Below are positions 51,784 through 60,358 of a stretch of 64,000 bases of DNA, piece after piece. The position numbers and the translations under genes are program-made. Position 1 is the first letter of the stretch. Each line of letters starts with the position of its first letter. The DNA is from Nitratireductor aestuarii (lineage in GTDB: Bacteria; Pseudomonadota; Alphaproteobacteria; Rhizobiales; Rhizobiaceae): the NCBI RefSeq assembly GCF_014641695.1, contig NZ_BMIF01000005.1, positions 1-64,000 on the forward strand, in the 5' to 3' direction. The notes under the pieces were generated by a model. The model had not been told where the DNA came from, made no database searches, and saw only the letters and a program-made list of their open reading frames with translations.

Positions 51784-53367
51784 TTAAGACTTCTGGAACA
51801 TGGCAAGCATGCGCCTCGTCACGAGGAAGCCGCCACCAATGTTGATCGCTGCGATCAGCACCGAGATTGCGCCAAGGATGGCAACCAGCCACGAGGACGA
51901 GCCGATCTGGGCCACAGCGCCGAGAATGATGATGCCGGAAACCGCGTTGGTCACGGCCATCAGAGGCGTGTGCAGCGAGTGAGAAACGTTCCAGATAACC
52001 TGGAAGCCGACGAAGCACGCCAGCATGAACACGACGAAATGCGCCATGAAGCTCGGCGGTGCGTAGTAGCCGGCAAGCAGCATCAGCACGGTACCGATGC
52101 CCAGAAGGCTCACCTGCATCCTGGTTGCCTGACGGAAGTCAGCCGCTTCCTTCGCGCGCTTTTCCTCCAGAGTAAGCTCTTTCGGCTTCTCCTTCGGCTT
52201 GGCGGCAGCAATCGCCTTGACCTTCGGCGGCGGCGGCGGGAAGGTGATGTCGCCCGCATGCGTCACGGTCGAGCCACGGATGACGTCGTCTTCCATGTTC
52301 TGGACGATCACGCCGTCCTTGCCGGGCGTCAGGTCGAAAATGAAGTGACGCACGTTATTGGCATAAAGCATCGACGACTGGGCCGCCATGCGGCTCGGGA
52401 AGTCCGTGTAGCCAACGATGGTCACGCCATTGTCGGTGACGATCTTCTCGTCAGGCCTGGTGAGCTCGCAGTTGCCGCCACGCTCGGCAGCAAGGTCAAC
52501 GATCACCGAACCCGGCTTCATCGCCTCGACCATGTCGGTCGTCCACAGCACCGGTGCCGGGCGGCCCGGGATCAGCGCCGTGGTGATGACGATGTCCATG
52601 TCCGGAGCGAGCTCGCGGAACTTGGCCAGCTGCTTCTCACGGAATTCGGGGCTCGAGGGGGCCGCATAGCCGCCGGTCGCCGCACCGTCCTGGGCCTGCT
52701 CGAACTCGAGGAAGACGAACTCAGCGCCCATCGATTCGATCTGCTCGGCCACTTCCGGGCGAACGTCGAAGGCGTAGGTGATCGCGCCGAGGCTGACCGA
52801 GGTGCCGATGGCGGCAAGACCGGCAACGCCGGCGCCGACGACCAGAACCTTGGCTGGCGGGATCTTGCCTGCAGCCGTAACCTGGCCGGTGAAGAAGCGG
52901 CCGAAGTTGTTACCGGCCTCGATGACCGCGCGATAGCCGGCGATGTTGGCCATCGACGAGAGAGCGTCCATCTTCTGAGCGCGCGAGATGCGCGGCACCA
53001 TGTCCATGGCGATGGTGGTGACGCCGCGTGCCTTCAGCTCTTCCAGCAGCTCGCTGTTCTGTGCTGGATAAATGAACGAAATCAAAGTCTGTCCATTGCG
53101 GAACAGCTTCACTTCGTCGGAGGTCGGCGGCCGCACCTTGGCGATCACATCGACTTCCGCGCAGAGTGACTGTGCGTCGGGGTACACGGTTACGCCAGCT
53201 TCAGCATATGCCGCGTCCGAAATCCCCGCTTTCAAACCTGCGCCGCTCACTACGGAACAGGTGTGACCTAGTTTCCCGAGTTGACGTGCGCTGTCTGGCG
53301 TTAACGCCACACGGTTCTCCCCAGGGAAAACTTCCCCCAATATGCCTATCTTCACATTGCGATCCAC
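51784..53367 (-). CDS. pntA: NAD(P) transhydrogenase subunit alpha
   Basis: 527 residues, the single-chain form with NAD(H)-binding domain I (KIGILGEVFPGENRVALTPDSARQLGKLGH; VLVVGAGVAGLAAIGTSVSLGAITYAFDVRPEVAEQIESMGAEF; ALIPGRPAPVLWTTDMVEAMKPGSVIVDLAAERGGNCELT), a Pro/Lys/Glu-rich linker near 385-410 and four C-terminal membrane helices. Many alphaproteobacteria instead split this subunit in two. Start is GTG 53367, with GTG 53355 as an alternative giving a more typical N-terminus. Confidence 0.92.
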   Translation of the reverse strand: MDRNVKIGILGEVFPGENRVALTPDSARQLGKLGHTCSVVSGAGLKAGISDAAYAEAGVTVYPDAQSLCAEVDVIAKVRPPTSDEVKLFRNGQTLISFIYPAQNSELLEELKARGVTTIAMDMVPRISRAQKMDALSSMANIAGYRAVIEAGNNFGRFFTGQVTAAGKIPPAKVLVVGAGVAGLAAIGTSVSLGAITYAFDVRPEVAEQIESMGAEFVFLEFEQAQDGAATGGYAAPSSPEFREKQLAKFRELAPDMDIVITTALIPGRPAPVLWTTDMVEAMKPGSVIVDLAAERGGNCELTRPDEKIVTDNGVTIVGYTDFPSRMAAQSSMLYANNVRHFIFDLTPGKDGVIVQNMEDDVIRGSTVTHAGDITFPPPPPKVKAIAAAKPKEKPKELTLEEKRAKEAADFRQATRMQVSLLGIGTVLMLLAGYYAPPSFMAHFVVFMLACFVGFQVIWNVSHSLHTPLMAVTNAVSGIIILGAVAQIGSSSWLVAILGAISVLIAAINIGGGFLVTRRMLAMFQKS

Positions 53368-53717
53368 TTCATCATGCAGTTGGAATCTCTGCGAGCCTCA
53401 AGCCCCCGCGCTGTTCCTCGGCGGCTTCGGGGCGCTTTGATAATGTCTGATAGCCGTCCTGGCAAATGATCCTGCTGTTGTGTACGTTCTTTCCAGACTT
53501 GCCACCTGGCCCTCTCACGTATCAGCCCGCTCATTCTCCTCCGGGCAGCATTGCTTAGAGGTTTTGTGCGCATGCGTCCATATCCACTTGGCTATATCGG
53601 TATTACCTAAAATAACTCCGACAATGCCGGAGTAGCGGCGGCATTTTGCGACGGAGCGGCGCCAGGGCTCACCTCTGCCGTAATGCGGCAGCTGCGGCCT
53701 GATTCAGCACGGCACCT
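53368..53717. other. Intergenic region upstream of pntA with a Mo-box-like element
   Basis: 350 bases without a supported gene. It should hold the pntA promoter. It contains the element at 53580-53601 and a small hairpin CTCCG-N7-CGGAG at 53616-53632; nothing else is recognised. Confidence 0.5.
53580..53601. repeat. Second copy of the modA operator-like element
   Basis: ATATCCACT-T-GGCTATA-T-CGGT agrees with 4582-4603 before modA at 20 of 22 positions, the two differences being C/T and A/T. Both copies are intergenic. It lies about 210 bases upstream of pntA and about the same distance from nothing else transcribed rightward until 54360. Confidence 0.5.
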
Positions 53718-54173
53718 TCACAGAATGCGCTGTAATCTCTCCACAAACAGGCGTTGGCCAGTGATGAGCTTGTCGCGTGCTTCCTCGAGGCTGAACCAGG
53801 CAGCGCGGTCCACCTCAGGAAATGCGCTCATCCTTCCGCTGCGTGGGGGCCACTCCATCTCGAACGTGTTGCTCTGCAGGGTTGCCGGGTCGAAATCGGC
53901 TTCTAGCGCAAAGGCGGTCACAAGCTTGCCGCTCGACTGACGAATTTCACCGAGCGGAATCAGCTTGGCCGAAACGGTCCAGCCCGTTTCTTCCAGAAAC
54001 TCGCGGCGGGCGGCGTCTTCCGGCTGTTCGTCCTCATCATATTCGCCCTTGGCGATGGACCACGCGCCGCTGTCGCGTTTTTGCCAGAACGGCCCGCCCG
54101 GGTGGACGAGGAGAATTTCCACACCGTCCGCCGCGCGCCTGAAGGGCAGGATGCCCGCGCTTCTTCGTGGCAT
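53718..54173 (-). CDS. NUDIX hydrolase
   Basis: 151 residues with a perfect Nudix box: GEYDEDEQPEDAARREFLEETGW (G-x5-E-x7-RE-x2-EE-x-G). N-terminus MPRRSAGILPFRRAADGVEILLVHPGGPFW is typical of a subgroup with similarity to diadenosine polyphosphate or NTP hydrolases. Cytoplasmic; substrate unknown. Confidence 0.87.
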   Translation of the reverse strand: MPRRSAGILPFRRAADGVEILLVHPGGPFWQKRDSGAWSIAKGEYDEDEQPEDAARREFLEETGWTVSAKLIPLGEIRQSSGKLVTAFALEADFDPATLQSNTFEMEWPPRSGRMSAFPEVDRAAWFSLEEARDKLITGQRLFVERLQRIL

Positions 54174-54359
54174 GACACAACCTCCGCGACCGTTTCCGCC
54201 CTTGCTTTTTTATGCAGCTTCACAACACTTGGTCGACTGGAACAAGATTGCAACGACACTTGCTTTAGGCCGTGCCATAGCGTCATCTAACCAGGTCGAG
54301 TCTGTTGGGCGCATTGACATAAAGTAACAGGTTATTCGGTTCGACAGAGGCCCCCGCAT

Positions 54360-55106
54360 TTGAAGATCATTCTCTATCGTATTGGCGTACTGGTTGCCCT
54401 GGTTCTGATCTGGTGGTTCTTTTCAACCATCGTCGAGCGTCAGCTGATCCCCTCGCCGCTTGCCACGTTCCACGCCGCTGAGCGCCTGATCGCCGAGGGA
54501 CGGCTTTCGACCGCCCTGCTCGATACGCTCACCATATATATAGGCGGCTATGGTGCGGCGATCCTGATCGGCATTCCGCTCGGCCTGCTGATGGGAACGG
54601 CGCGCACGCTGGGCAAGACGCTCGACATCTTCATCTATGCGCTGTCAGCGACACCGCGCGTGGCCTTCATTCCGCTGATCATCGTCTTCCTGGGCCTTGG
54701 CGCTTCGGCAAAGACCTTCATCGTGTTTCTGGGAGCAGTCATGCCGATTCTCATCAACGCCTATGCGGGCGCGCTGAACTCTGATGAGGATCTGGTGGAA
54801 ATGGCGCGCTCCGTCGGCGCCAGCAAATCGCGCATCTTCCGCGAGATCGTGCTGCCCGGCGCCCTGCCCTTCGCCATCACGGGGCTGCGCATCGGCGCGA
54901 CGATCGGCCTGATCAATACTGTGGTGGCAGAACTTTACACAGCCGTAAGGGGACTTGGCGGCCTGCTCGCCATATATGGTAATACGTTCCGCATGGCCGA
55001 ATACTTCGTCATCGTCTTCACGCTGGCGTTCATTGGCGTTCTGGTGACGACTGCCCTTCGGTTGCTGGAGATGCGCCTTGAACGCTGGCGCGGAAACGGG
55101 GCATAA
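54360..55106 (+). CDS. ABC transporter permease (NitT/TauT type)
   Basis: 248 residues, about six membrane helices, with the EAA loop LVEMARSVGASKSRIFREIVLPGALPFAITGLRIG typical of nitrate/sulfonate/taurine permeases. A TTG codon starts the frame; AGAGG lies upstream, and no better start was found. Forms an importer with the next two genes. Confidence 0.87.
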   Translation: MKIILYRIGVLVALVLIWWFFSTIVERQLIPSPLATFHAAERLIAEGRLSTALLDTLTIYIGGYGAAILIGIPLGLLMGTARTLGKTLDIFIYALSATPRVAFIPLIIVFLGLGASAKTFIVFLGAVMPILINAYAGALNSDEDLVEMARSVGASKSRIFREIVLPGALPFAITGLRIGATIGLINTVVAELYTAVRGLGGLLAIYGNTFRMAEYFVIVFTLAFIGVLVTTALRLLEMRLERWRGNGA

Positions 55107-55137
55107 CATTGAAAAAATCTATCTAGGAGAGGTTGTC

Positions 55138-56145
55138 ATGAAATTCCTTTCGAGTGCGTTTGCCGCACTGATCCTGTCCACCTCGGTGGTGGCAGCCGAG
55201 CCCTTCCGGCTTATCGTCACTGACCTCGAAACGCCGCTGGTGCCAAACTCCGTCATGGATTTGGCGCTGCAGGAAGGCTATTTCGAGCGCGAGGGCGTTG
55301 AAGTAGAGCTGGTCCGTGTCCAACAGACGCCGTCTGCGCTGGCCGCCATTCAGGCGAACGAAGGCGATATGGCCAATATCGGCACCGACGCGCTGCTGCT
55401 GCTCGTCGCCAATGGCGCCGACGACCTCAAGGCTGTCGTTTCGCCGAACAAGTCCCTGCCGTTCCTGATCGCCGGCAAGGAAGAGATTGCATCTCCCGCT
55501 GATCTTGCCGGCAAGAGCTTCGGCATCGGTCGCCCGGGCAGCATCGACCATTCGCTGAGCACCCGCGTGCTGCAGAAATATGACGTGGATGTCTCCAAGA
55601 TCGACATGGTAGCGCTTGGTCAGCCCAACCAGCGCGCGCAGGCGCTCGTCGCCGGCCAGATCGACGCCACGACCATGTCCATCGGAACCTGGGCAGCCAT
55701 GCCTGACACGACCGGCCTGCATGTGCTCATCAGCCAGGACGACTATTACAAGGCCGCTCCGGTGGTGAGCAAGGTCAACATCGTCACCGCCAAGGCTCTG
55801 GAAGAGCGCCGTGATGACGTGAAGAAGGTCATTGCCGCTCTCATCAAGGCTTCGCGCGACTTCGCCTCCGACCCGAACGTCTGGGTGGAAGCAATGGTCA
55901 AGGCCCGCCCGGATGTCGAGAAAGCAACGCTCGAAAGCCTCGGCGAAGCATTCCAGCAGAGCTGGAGCGTCAACGGCGGACTGAGCAAGGACGAGCTCGA
56001 ATACACCACCACGGCGCTCTATGAAGGCGGTGACTTCGCCAATGTACGCAAGGTCGAGCTTTCCGAGTGGGCTGACTTCTCGGTCATCGACGAGGTTCTG
56101 GCCGAGCTCGGCGCCAACGAATCGCTGGATGCCGTGACGCGATGA
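55138..56145 (+). CDS. ABC transporter substrate-binding protein (NitT/TauT type)
   Basis: 335 residues. Signal peptide MKFLSSAFAALILSTSVVAA, then an NMT1/SsuA-like fold: DLALQEGYFEREGVEVELVRVQQTPSALAAIQANEGDMANIGTDALLLLVANG, and LAGKSFGIGRPGSIDHSLSTRVLQKY. AGGAGAGG precedes the ATG at 55138. The ligand is not evident; relatives take sulfonates, nitrate, pyrimidine or flavin precursors. Confidence 0.88.
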   Translation: MKFLSSAFAALILSTSVVAAEPFRLIVTDLETPLVPNSVMDLALQEGYFEREGVEVELVRVQQTPSALAAIQANEGDMANIGTDALLLLVANGADDLKAVVSPNKSLPFLIAGKEEIASPADLAGKSFGIGRPGSIDHSLSTRVLQKYDVDVSKIDMVALGQPNQRAQALVAGQIDATTMSIGTWAAMPDTTGLHVLISQDDYYKAAPVVSKVNIVTAKALEERRDDVKKVIAALIKASRDFASDPNVWVEAMVKARPDVEKATLESLGEAFQQSWSVNGGLSKDELEYTTTALYEGGDFANVRKVELSEWADFSVIDEVLAELGANESLDAVTR

Positions 56146-57017
56146 GAAGCGATGCTGCAGGCGGGAGCGCGCCGAAATCCCCGATCCCGACATCTCCAAT
56201 CATCGAGATGAAAGGCGTTTCCAAGGGATTCGGCGGCGGTTCGGGTGAGCGCGTTGCCGCCTTGCAGGACATCAATCTCGAACTGACCGAGGGTACCTTC
56301 ACGGCGATCCTCGGTCCCTCGGGCTGTGGCAAGACCACCCTTTTGCGGCTGATCGACGGGCTGGTGCAGCCCGACGCTGGCACAGTGCGTGTCGCCGGGC
56401 ATCCGCCCCGTCCTGGCCCTGAAATGGGCTTTGTCTTCCAGTCCTTCCGGCTGATCCCCTGGCGCACGGTGCGCGGCAATGTCGAATTCGCGCTGGTGGA
56501 GGCGATCGCCGATCCAGCGGAGCGCCGCCGTCGCGCCGATCGCTATATCGAACGCGTCGGACTGAGCCGCTTTGCGGATGCCTATCCGCGCCAGCTTTCA
56601 GGCGGCATGAAGCAGCGCGCGGCACTCGCCCGGGCGCTTGCCTGCGAGCCGGAAATCCTGCTGCTTGACGAGCCCTTCGCCAGCCTTGACGCGCAGACAC
56701 GCGAACTGATGCAGGTGGAGCTGATGCGGCTCTGGTCGGAGCGCAAATCGCTCGCCGTCTTCGTCACGCATAGCGTTGACGAAGCCATCTTTCTCGCCGA
56801 CCAGATCGTGTTGATGGGCCCGCGCCCCGGCCGCATTCTGGAGGTCATCGACGTGAACCTCACCCGCCCGCGCTGGAGCTATGACGTGCGGGCCGAGCCC
56901 CGGTTCGCCGAACTGCGCCAATACCTTTGGGAGCGCATCCGTGCGCTTGTGCTCGCCGACCCACAGTCCGACTTCTACGGTCGCGACGAGGTACAGTCCG
57001 TCTCGACGGGATCATAG
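56142..57017 (+). CDS. ABC transporter ATP-binding protein (NitT/TauT type)
   Basis: 291 residues: Walker [11 protein letters not shown]-loop VFQSFRLIPWRTV, signature LSGGMKQRAALARAL, Walker B ILLLDEPFASLD, H-loop FVTHSVDEAIFLADQIVLM. The ATG overlaps the stop of the binding-protein gene by four bases, so the three transporter genes are translationally linked. Confidence 0.9.
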   Translation: MRSDAAGGSAPKSPIPTSPIIEMKGVSKGFGGGSGERVAALQDINLELTEGTFTAILGPSGCGKTTLLRLIDGLVQPDAGTVRVAGHPPRPGPEMGFVFQSFRLIPWRTVRGNVEFALVEAIADPAERRRRADRYIERVGLSRFADAYPRQLSGGMKQRAALARALACEPEILLLDEPFASLDAQTRELMQVELMRLWSERKSLAVFVTHSVDEAIFLADQIVLMGPRPGRILEVIDVNLTRPRWSYDVRAEPRFAELRQYLWERIRALVLADPQSDFYGRDEVQSVSTGS

Positions 57018-57022
57018 GTACA

Positions 57023-57634
57023 ATGAACCTCCTTCAGGACCTGACTATCGGCACCTTCGTGTCGAGACTGATTGCCATGTTGATGTTCAGCGGCGTTCTT
57101 GGCGGCCTGCTCGCCGTGGTCGCGCGCCTGCTGGGCGACCGGCGTCCGGAATATACGGGACGGCTGACCGCCAATCCTTTTGCGCATGTGGCCGTGCCGG
57201 GGGCACTGCTCGCCGCCATCTTCGGAATGGGCTGGATCCGCACCATGCGTTTCGATCCGGCGCAGAACCGTTGGGGCAAGGCTGGCGTCCTCGTAGTGGC
57301 GCTTGCAGGCCTCGTGCTCACGCTCGCTACGGTTCCGCTTGTCGACGTGCTGCGCAGGATCGCCGTCGATGTGCTTCCGCCGACCGGCGCCTATGCGGTG
57401 GTCTCCACGCTGATCCAGTATCAGCAGGTGACGGTCGCCTCGGCCGTGCTGAACCTGTTGCCGCTTCCGGGGCTCGTCTGCGGAGCCATCTGGCCGGCCT
57501 TCCGGCCTGATCGTGAAAAACGCATCCTGCGCCAGGAGCCCATCCTGCTCGGCATACTCGCAGCCGCGATCGTGGCGGGTTTCGTTGCAAATCCGGCAGC
57601 AAAGCTCCTGCCCTATTTCTCCGGACTGGCATAG
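57023..57634 (+). CDS. Catalytically inactive site-2-protease-like membrane protein
   Basis: 203 residues, four to five membrane helices. By eye it follows the small M50 site-2-protease layout: LLGDRRPEYTGRLTANPFAHVAVPGALL corresponds to the conserved GRLTLNPLxHIDPxG, then GKAGVLVVALAGLVLTLA and LNLLPLPGLVCGAIW for the NLLPIPPLDG motif. The HExxH metal motif should lie just before LLGD but reads LGGLL, and the metal Asp of LDG is Val. All zinc ligands thus appear lost. It begins five bases after the ABC ATPase gene and probably shares its transcript. Function unknown. Confidence 0.68.
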   Translation: MNLLQDLTIGTFVSRLIAMLMFSGVLGGLLAVVARLLGDRRPEYTGRLTANPFAHVAVPGALLAAIFGMGWIRTMRFDPAQNRWGKAGVLVVALAGLVLTLATVPLVDVLRRIAVDVLPPTGAYAVVSTLIQYQQVTVASAVLNLLPLPGLVCGAIWPAFRPDREKRILRQEPILLGILAAAIVAGFVANPAAKLLPYFSGLA

Positions 57635-57635
57635 A

Positions 57636-57668
57636 AAAAGCCCCCTCACGGCATCACCGTGAGAGGGC
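57636..57668 (-). terminator. Rho-independent terminator after the MoxJ-type gene
   Basis: On the minus strand GCCCTCTCACGG / CCGTGAGGGGGC forms a 12-bp stem with a five-base loop, followed by TTTTTCT. It ends the PQQ dehydrogenase operon and may also stop the convergent transcript. Confidence 0.9.
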
Positions 57669-57697
57669 CTGAAACTGAGTCAGCACCAAAGCGGGTG

Positions 57698-58519
57698 TTA
57701 ATCCCCTGCCCGGCCCTGGTAGCCGTGCTTCTCGATGAGCTTCTCGATCGTCCCGTCAGCAACGAGGGCGTCGATTGCCTTGTCCACCTCACTGCGCAGG
57801 AAGCTGTTGCGCGTCGTCACGACTGCACCAACATGCGTTTCGGATGGCGGGATCGGGTCGTTGGCGACCACGCGAAGGTCCTTGGCATCCTCGCGGTCCT
57901 TGAGGATCTTGCTCAGCGCCGGTTGCCAGAGGATCATGCCGGAGATCGTGCCATCCAGCACGCGCCGCGTCATCAGGTCGAAGTCGGCATAAGGCAGGCG
58001 AACCCAGGTCTCAGGCTTCGGCCGCTGGCGCGCCCAGGTGATGTAGTTCATCTCACCCATGCTGGCCATCGCCGTGCCGATGCGATCCGTCTTCGGGATA
58101 TCACCGAGCTTCTGCCAGTCCTTGTTCGCCACGACGGTGACAAAGGGGATCGTTGCGTAGGGGCGGGTCAGCGTGAAGGCTTCCGACACCGGCGCGTTCG
58201 GCGAAACCGAGACGCCCATGAACAGGTCGCAGCTGTTGGTCATCGCGAGCGTGACCTCCGTCAGGAGGCCGGCGCCGTTCAGCGGAAAGCCGCCAAAGCC
58301 CTCCTGCACCTCAACGGTGAGGAAGAGAGCCTCGCCGATTGCATTGGCCACATCCCCATCGAAGGCGCGGATGACGCTGGTCCGGTCAAAGCAGACGCGA
58401 AGTGTATCGCCGCTGAGACGGACGCTGTTGTCGATCTCTTCAGGCGGAACTTCGGAGAGCTGGGCCTGAGCTGCCATCGAGGAAAGGACAAGCATCGCTG
58501 CGGTAAGAAACTTGCGCAT
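57698..58519 (-). CDS. MoxJ/XoxJ-like periplasmic binding protein linked to quinoprotein dehydrogenase
   Basis: 273 residues from ATG 58519 with signal peptide MRKFLTAAMLVLSSMAAQA. Family 3 solute-binding fold (LRVCFDRTSVIRAFDGDVANAIGEALFL...YATIPFVTVVANKDWQKLGDIPKTDRIGTAMASMGEMNYI). Proteins of this type are encoded with PQQ dehydrogenases and are thought to help assemble or activate the dehydrogenase rather than to import solutes. A frame extending to 58729 runs through a terminator and is rejected. Confidence 0.83.
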   Translation of the reverse strand: MRKFLTAAMLVLSSMAAQAQLSEVPPEEIDNSVRLSGDTLRVCFDRTSVIRAFDGDVANAIGEALFLTVEVQEGFGGFPLNGAGLLTEVTLAMTNSCDLFMGVSVSPNAPVSEAFTLTRPYATIPFVTVVANKDWQKLGDIPKTDRIGTAMASMGEMNYITWARQRPKPETWVRLPYADFDLMTRRVLDGTISGMILWQPALSKILKDREDAKDLRVVANDPIPPSETHVGAVVTTRNSFLRSEVDKAIDALVADGTIEKLIEKHGYQGRAGD

Positions 58520-58537
58520 GGTCTTGAATCCTTTTCC

Positions 58538-58567
58538 AAAAAAGGAAGGGGCCTTTAGGCCCCCTCC
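58538..58567 (-). terminator. Terminator or attenuator between PQQ dehydrogenase and MoxJ-type genes
   Basis: GGAGGGGGCC-taaa-GGCCCCTTCC stem with one mismatch, followed on the minus strand by TTTTTT. It lies between the dehydrogenase stop and the MoxJ-type start, so it may limit readthrough and set a high ratio of dehydrogenase to accessory protein. Confidence 0.8.
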
Positions 58568-58586
58568 ATCCTGATATCTCTGTCGA

Positions 58587-60329
58587 TTACTGCTTCGGCA
58601 GCTTGAAGACGAAGATCGAGTTACCCGAACCGGTCGGCAGCGGGATCTCCGGGAAGGCCGAGGAGATCGAGCTTGCGGAGTTCGAGTAGCCGGTCGGAAC
58701 AACAAGGTACTGCTCGCCGTCGATCGCATAGGTCGACGGGTAACCGCCGATCGGAGCGTTCAGGCGCTGCGACCAGACAACCTCACCGGTCTCCTGATCC
58801 CAAGCCTTGATCTCGCGCGCTGCGTCACCACCGAACACCAGGCCACCTGCGGTTGCCAGAACCGAGCTGGTCGGAGCCGGACGCGAACGGTAGTCCCACT
58901 TGGTGGTGCCTTCCGTTGCGCCAACCTGGATGGCCTGTACGAGACCGGCCATGGTCTGGCCTTCCGGCAGAACGCGCGGACCGAACTTCGTTGCACCAAC
59001 GGCGTTACCGGCGGTGAACTCGGTCTGGGTCGGAGCAACCGTGTTGCAGGCTTCCGTCAGCGGCACGTAGTAGGCCTGGGTCAGCGGGCTGTAAGCGCCA
59101 GCCTGCCAGAGCTTGCCACCGGAAACGGAGGTGCAGACGAGGTGCTCTTCACCAACGGCCTGCGGAACCAGGTCCTCGTTGATGTGAACCGTGCCATCCG
59201 GATCGATCTTGGAGACGACGTTCTGGTACACGGTTTCCTTGTGCCACAGGTACTTGCCGGTATCGAAGTCAAGACCGAAGGCAATGCCGTTCTTGCCCGG
59301 GACGGTCACGACCATCTTCTTGCCGTCCTGCTCGACGATCATGCGCTCGAACGGGCTGTCCAGGTCCCAGTTGTCGCGGGGCAGGTGCTGGTAGTACCAC
59401 TTCAGCTTGCCGGTATCGATGTCGAGGGCGAGCGTGGAGTTGGTGTAGAGCACGTTGCCATCACCCGAACCGCGGATCAGCTCGGAGTAAGGTCCAGGCA
59501 TGCCGATGCCCCAAACCGTGGTGCGCGTTTCCGGATCGTAGGCGCCCGTCGTCCAGGGCGTACCACCCCAGCGGTTTTCCGGCGGAACGTCGCCCCAGCT
59601 CTTCTGCTGCTCTTCGTTATCCGGATCATCGATCGTGTTGAAGCGCCACAGTTCTTCACCGGTCTCGAAGTCATGAGCCAGGATGTAGCAGCCGCCAGCG
59701 GTACCGGCGATCGAGCAGCCGGAGATCGCGCTGATGATCTTGTTGTCTACAACGATCGGTCCAACCGTGTAGCTGTAACCGAGGTTGTAGTCGAGAACCT
59801 GCTTCTCCCAGACAACCTTGCCGTCTGCTGCGTTGAGCACGACGATCTTGGCGTCAGCGGTCGTGAGGACGACCTTGTCCTGGTAGAGGGCGATCGAGTT
59901 CTTCTGGCGGCGAGCCTGGTTCAGCTGGTAGCTCCAGCTTGCGGGCAGCTGTGCCAGCTCGTGGCGATAGGTCCAGAGGCGATCACCGGTCTTGGCGTCG
60001 AGCGCCTCGACGATGTTGTTGTTGGTCTGCAGGAACATGACGCCGTCATGAACCAGCGGAGCCGTTTCCTGGATGCCGGCCTCAGCCATCGGCCAGGCCC
60101 ATGCCAGCTGCAGCTTGCCAACCGTATCCTTGTTGATCAGGTCGAGCTTGCTGAAGCCCTGGTTGTTGTAGGCGCCGCGGAAGGACAGCCAGTCCTCTGC
60201 AGGCGGGTTCGCATGCATTTCATCCGTGACGGGCGTGTACTCGCGCTTTGCATCCTGTGCATAAAGCGGGCTGCTGACCGCAACGAGAACCGTTGTTGCC
60301 GCGAGAAGTGATTTGATTGAGAATTTCAC
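58587..60329 (-). CDS. PQQ-dependent alcohol dehydrogenase, probably lanthanide-dependent
   Basis: 580 residues with signal peptide ending SPLYAQ and an eight-bladed propeller of W motifs (GDRLWTYR, GKVVWEKQ, GEELWRFN, GKLKWYYQ, GKYLWHKE, GEVVWSQR). The active site reads PRDNWDLDSP: Asp322 is the catalytic base and Asp324, two residues later, is the extra ligand that marks lanthanide-using XoxF/ExaF-type enzymes and is absent from calcium enzymes. Instead of the adjacent Cys-Cys disulfide of methanol dehydrogenases, two Cys are nine residues apart (SGCSIAGTAGGCY, 205 and 214). It passes electrons to the cytochrome encoded just upstream. Confidence 0.88.
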   Translation of the reverse strand: MKFSIKSLLAATTVLVAVSSPLYAQDAKREYTPVTDEMHANPPAEDWLSFRGAYNNQGFSKLDLINKDTVGKLQLAWAWPMAEAGIQETAPLVHDGVMFLQTNNNIVEALDAKTGDRLWTYRHELAQLPASWSYQLNQARRQKNSIALYQDKVVLTTADAKIVVLNAADGKVVWEKQVLDYNLGYSYTVGPIVVDNKIISAISGCSIAGTAGGCYILAHDFETGEELWRFNTIDDPDNEEQQKSWGDVPPENRWGGTPWTTGAYDPETRTTVWGIGMPGPYSELIRGSGDGNVLYTNSTLALDIDTGKLKWYYQHLPRDNWDLDSPFERMIVEQDGKKMVVTVPGKNGIAFGLDFDTGKYLWHKETVYQNVVSKIDPDGTVHINEDLVPQAVGEEHLVCTSVSGGKLWQAGAYSPLTQAYYVPLTEACNTVAPTQTEFTAGNAVGATKFGPRVLPEGQTMAGLVQAIQVGATEGTTKWDYRSRPAPTSSVLATAGGLVFGGDAAREIKAWDQETGEVVWSQRLNAPIGGYPSTYAIDGEQYLVVPTGYSNSASSISSAFPEIPLPTGSGNSIFVFKLPKQ

Positions 60330-60358
60330 GGGGTTTCTCCCTGAAGACGCAATGAGAA

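Noticed and set aside
54314-54342. TTGACA as -35 box before the NitT/TauT permease
   Set aside because: No acceptable -10 lies 16-18 bases downstream.
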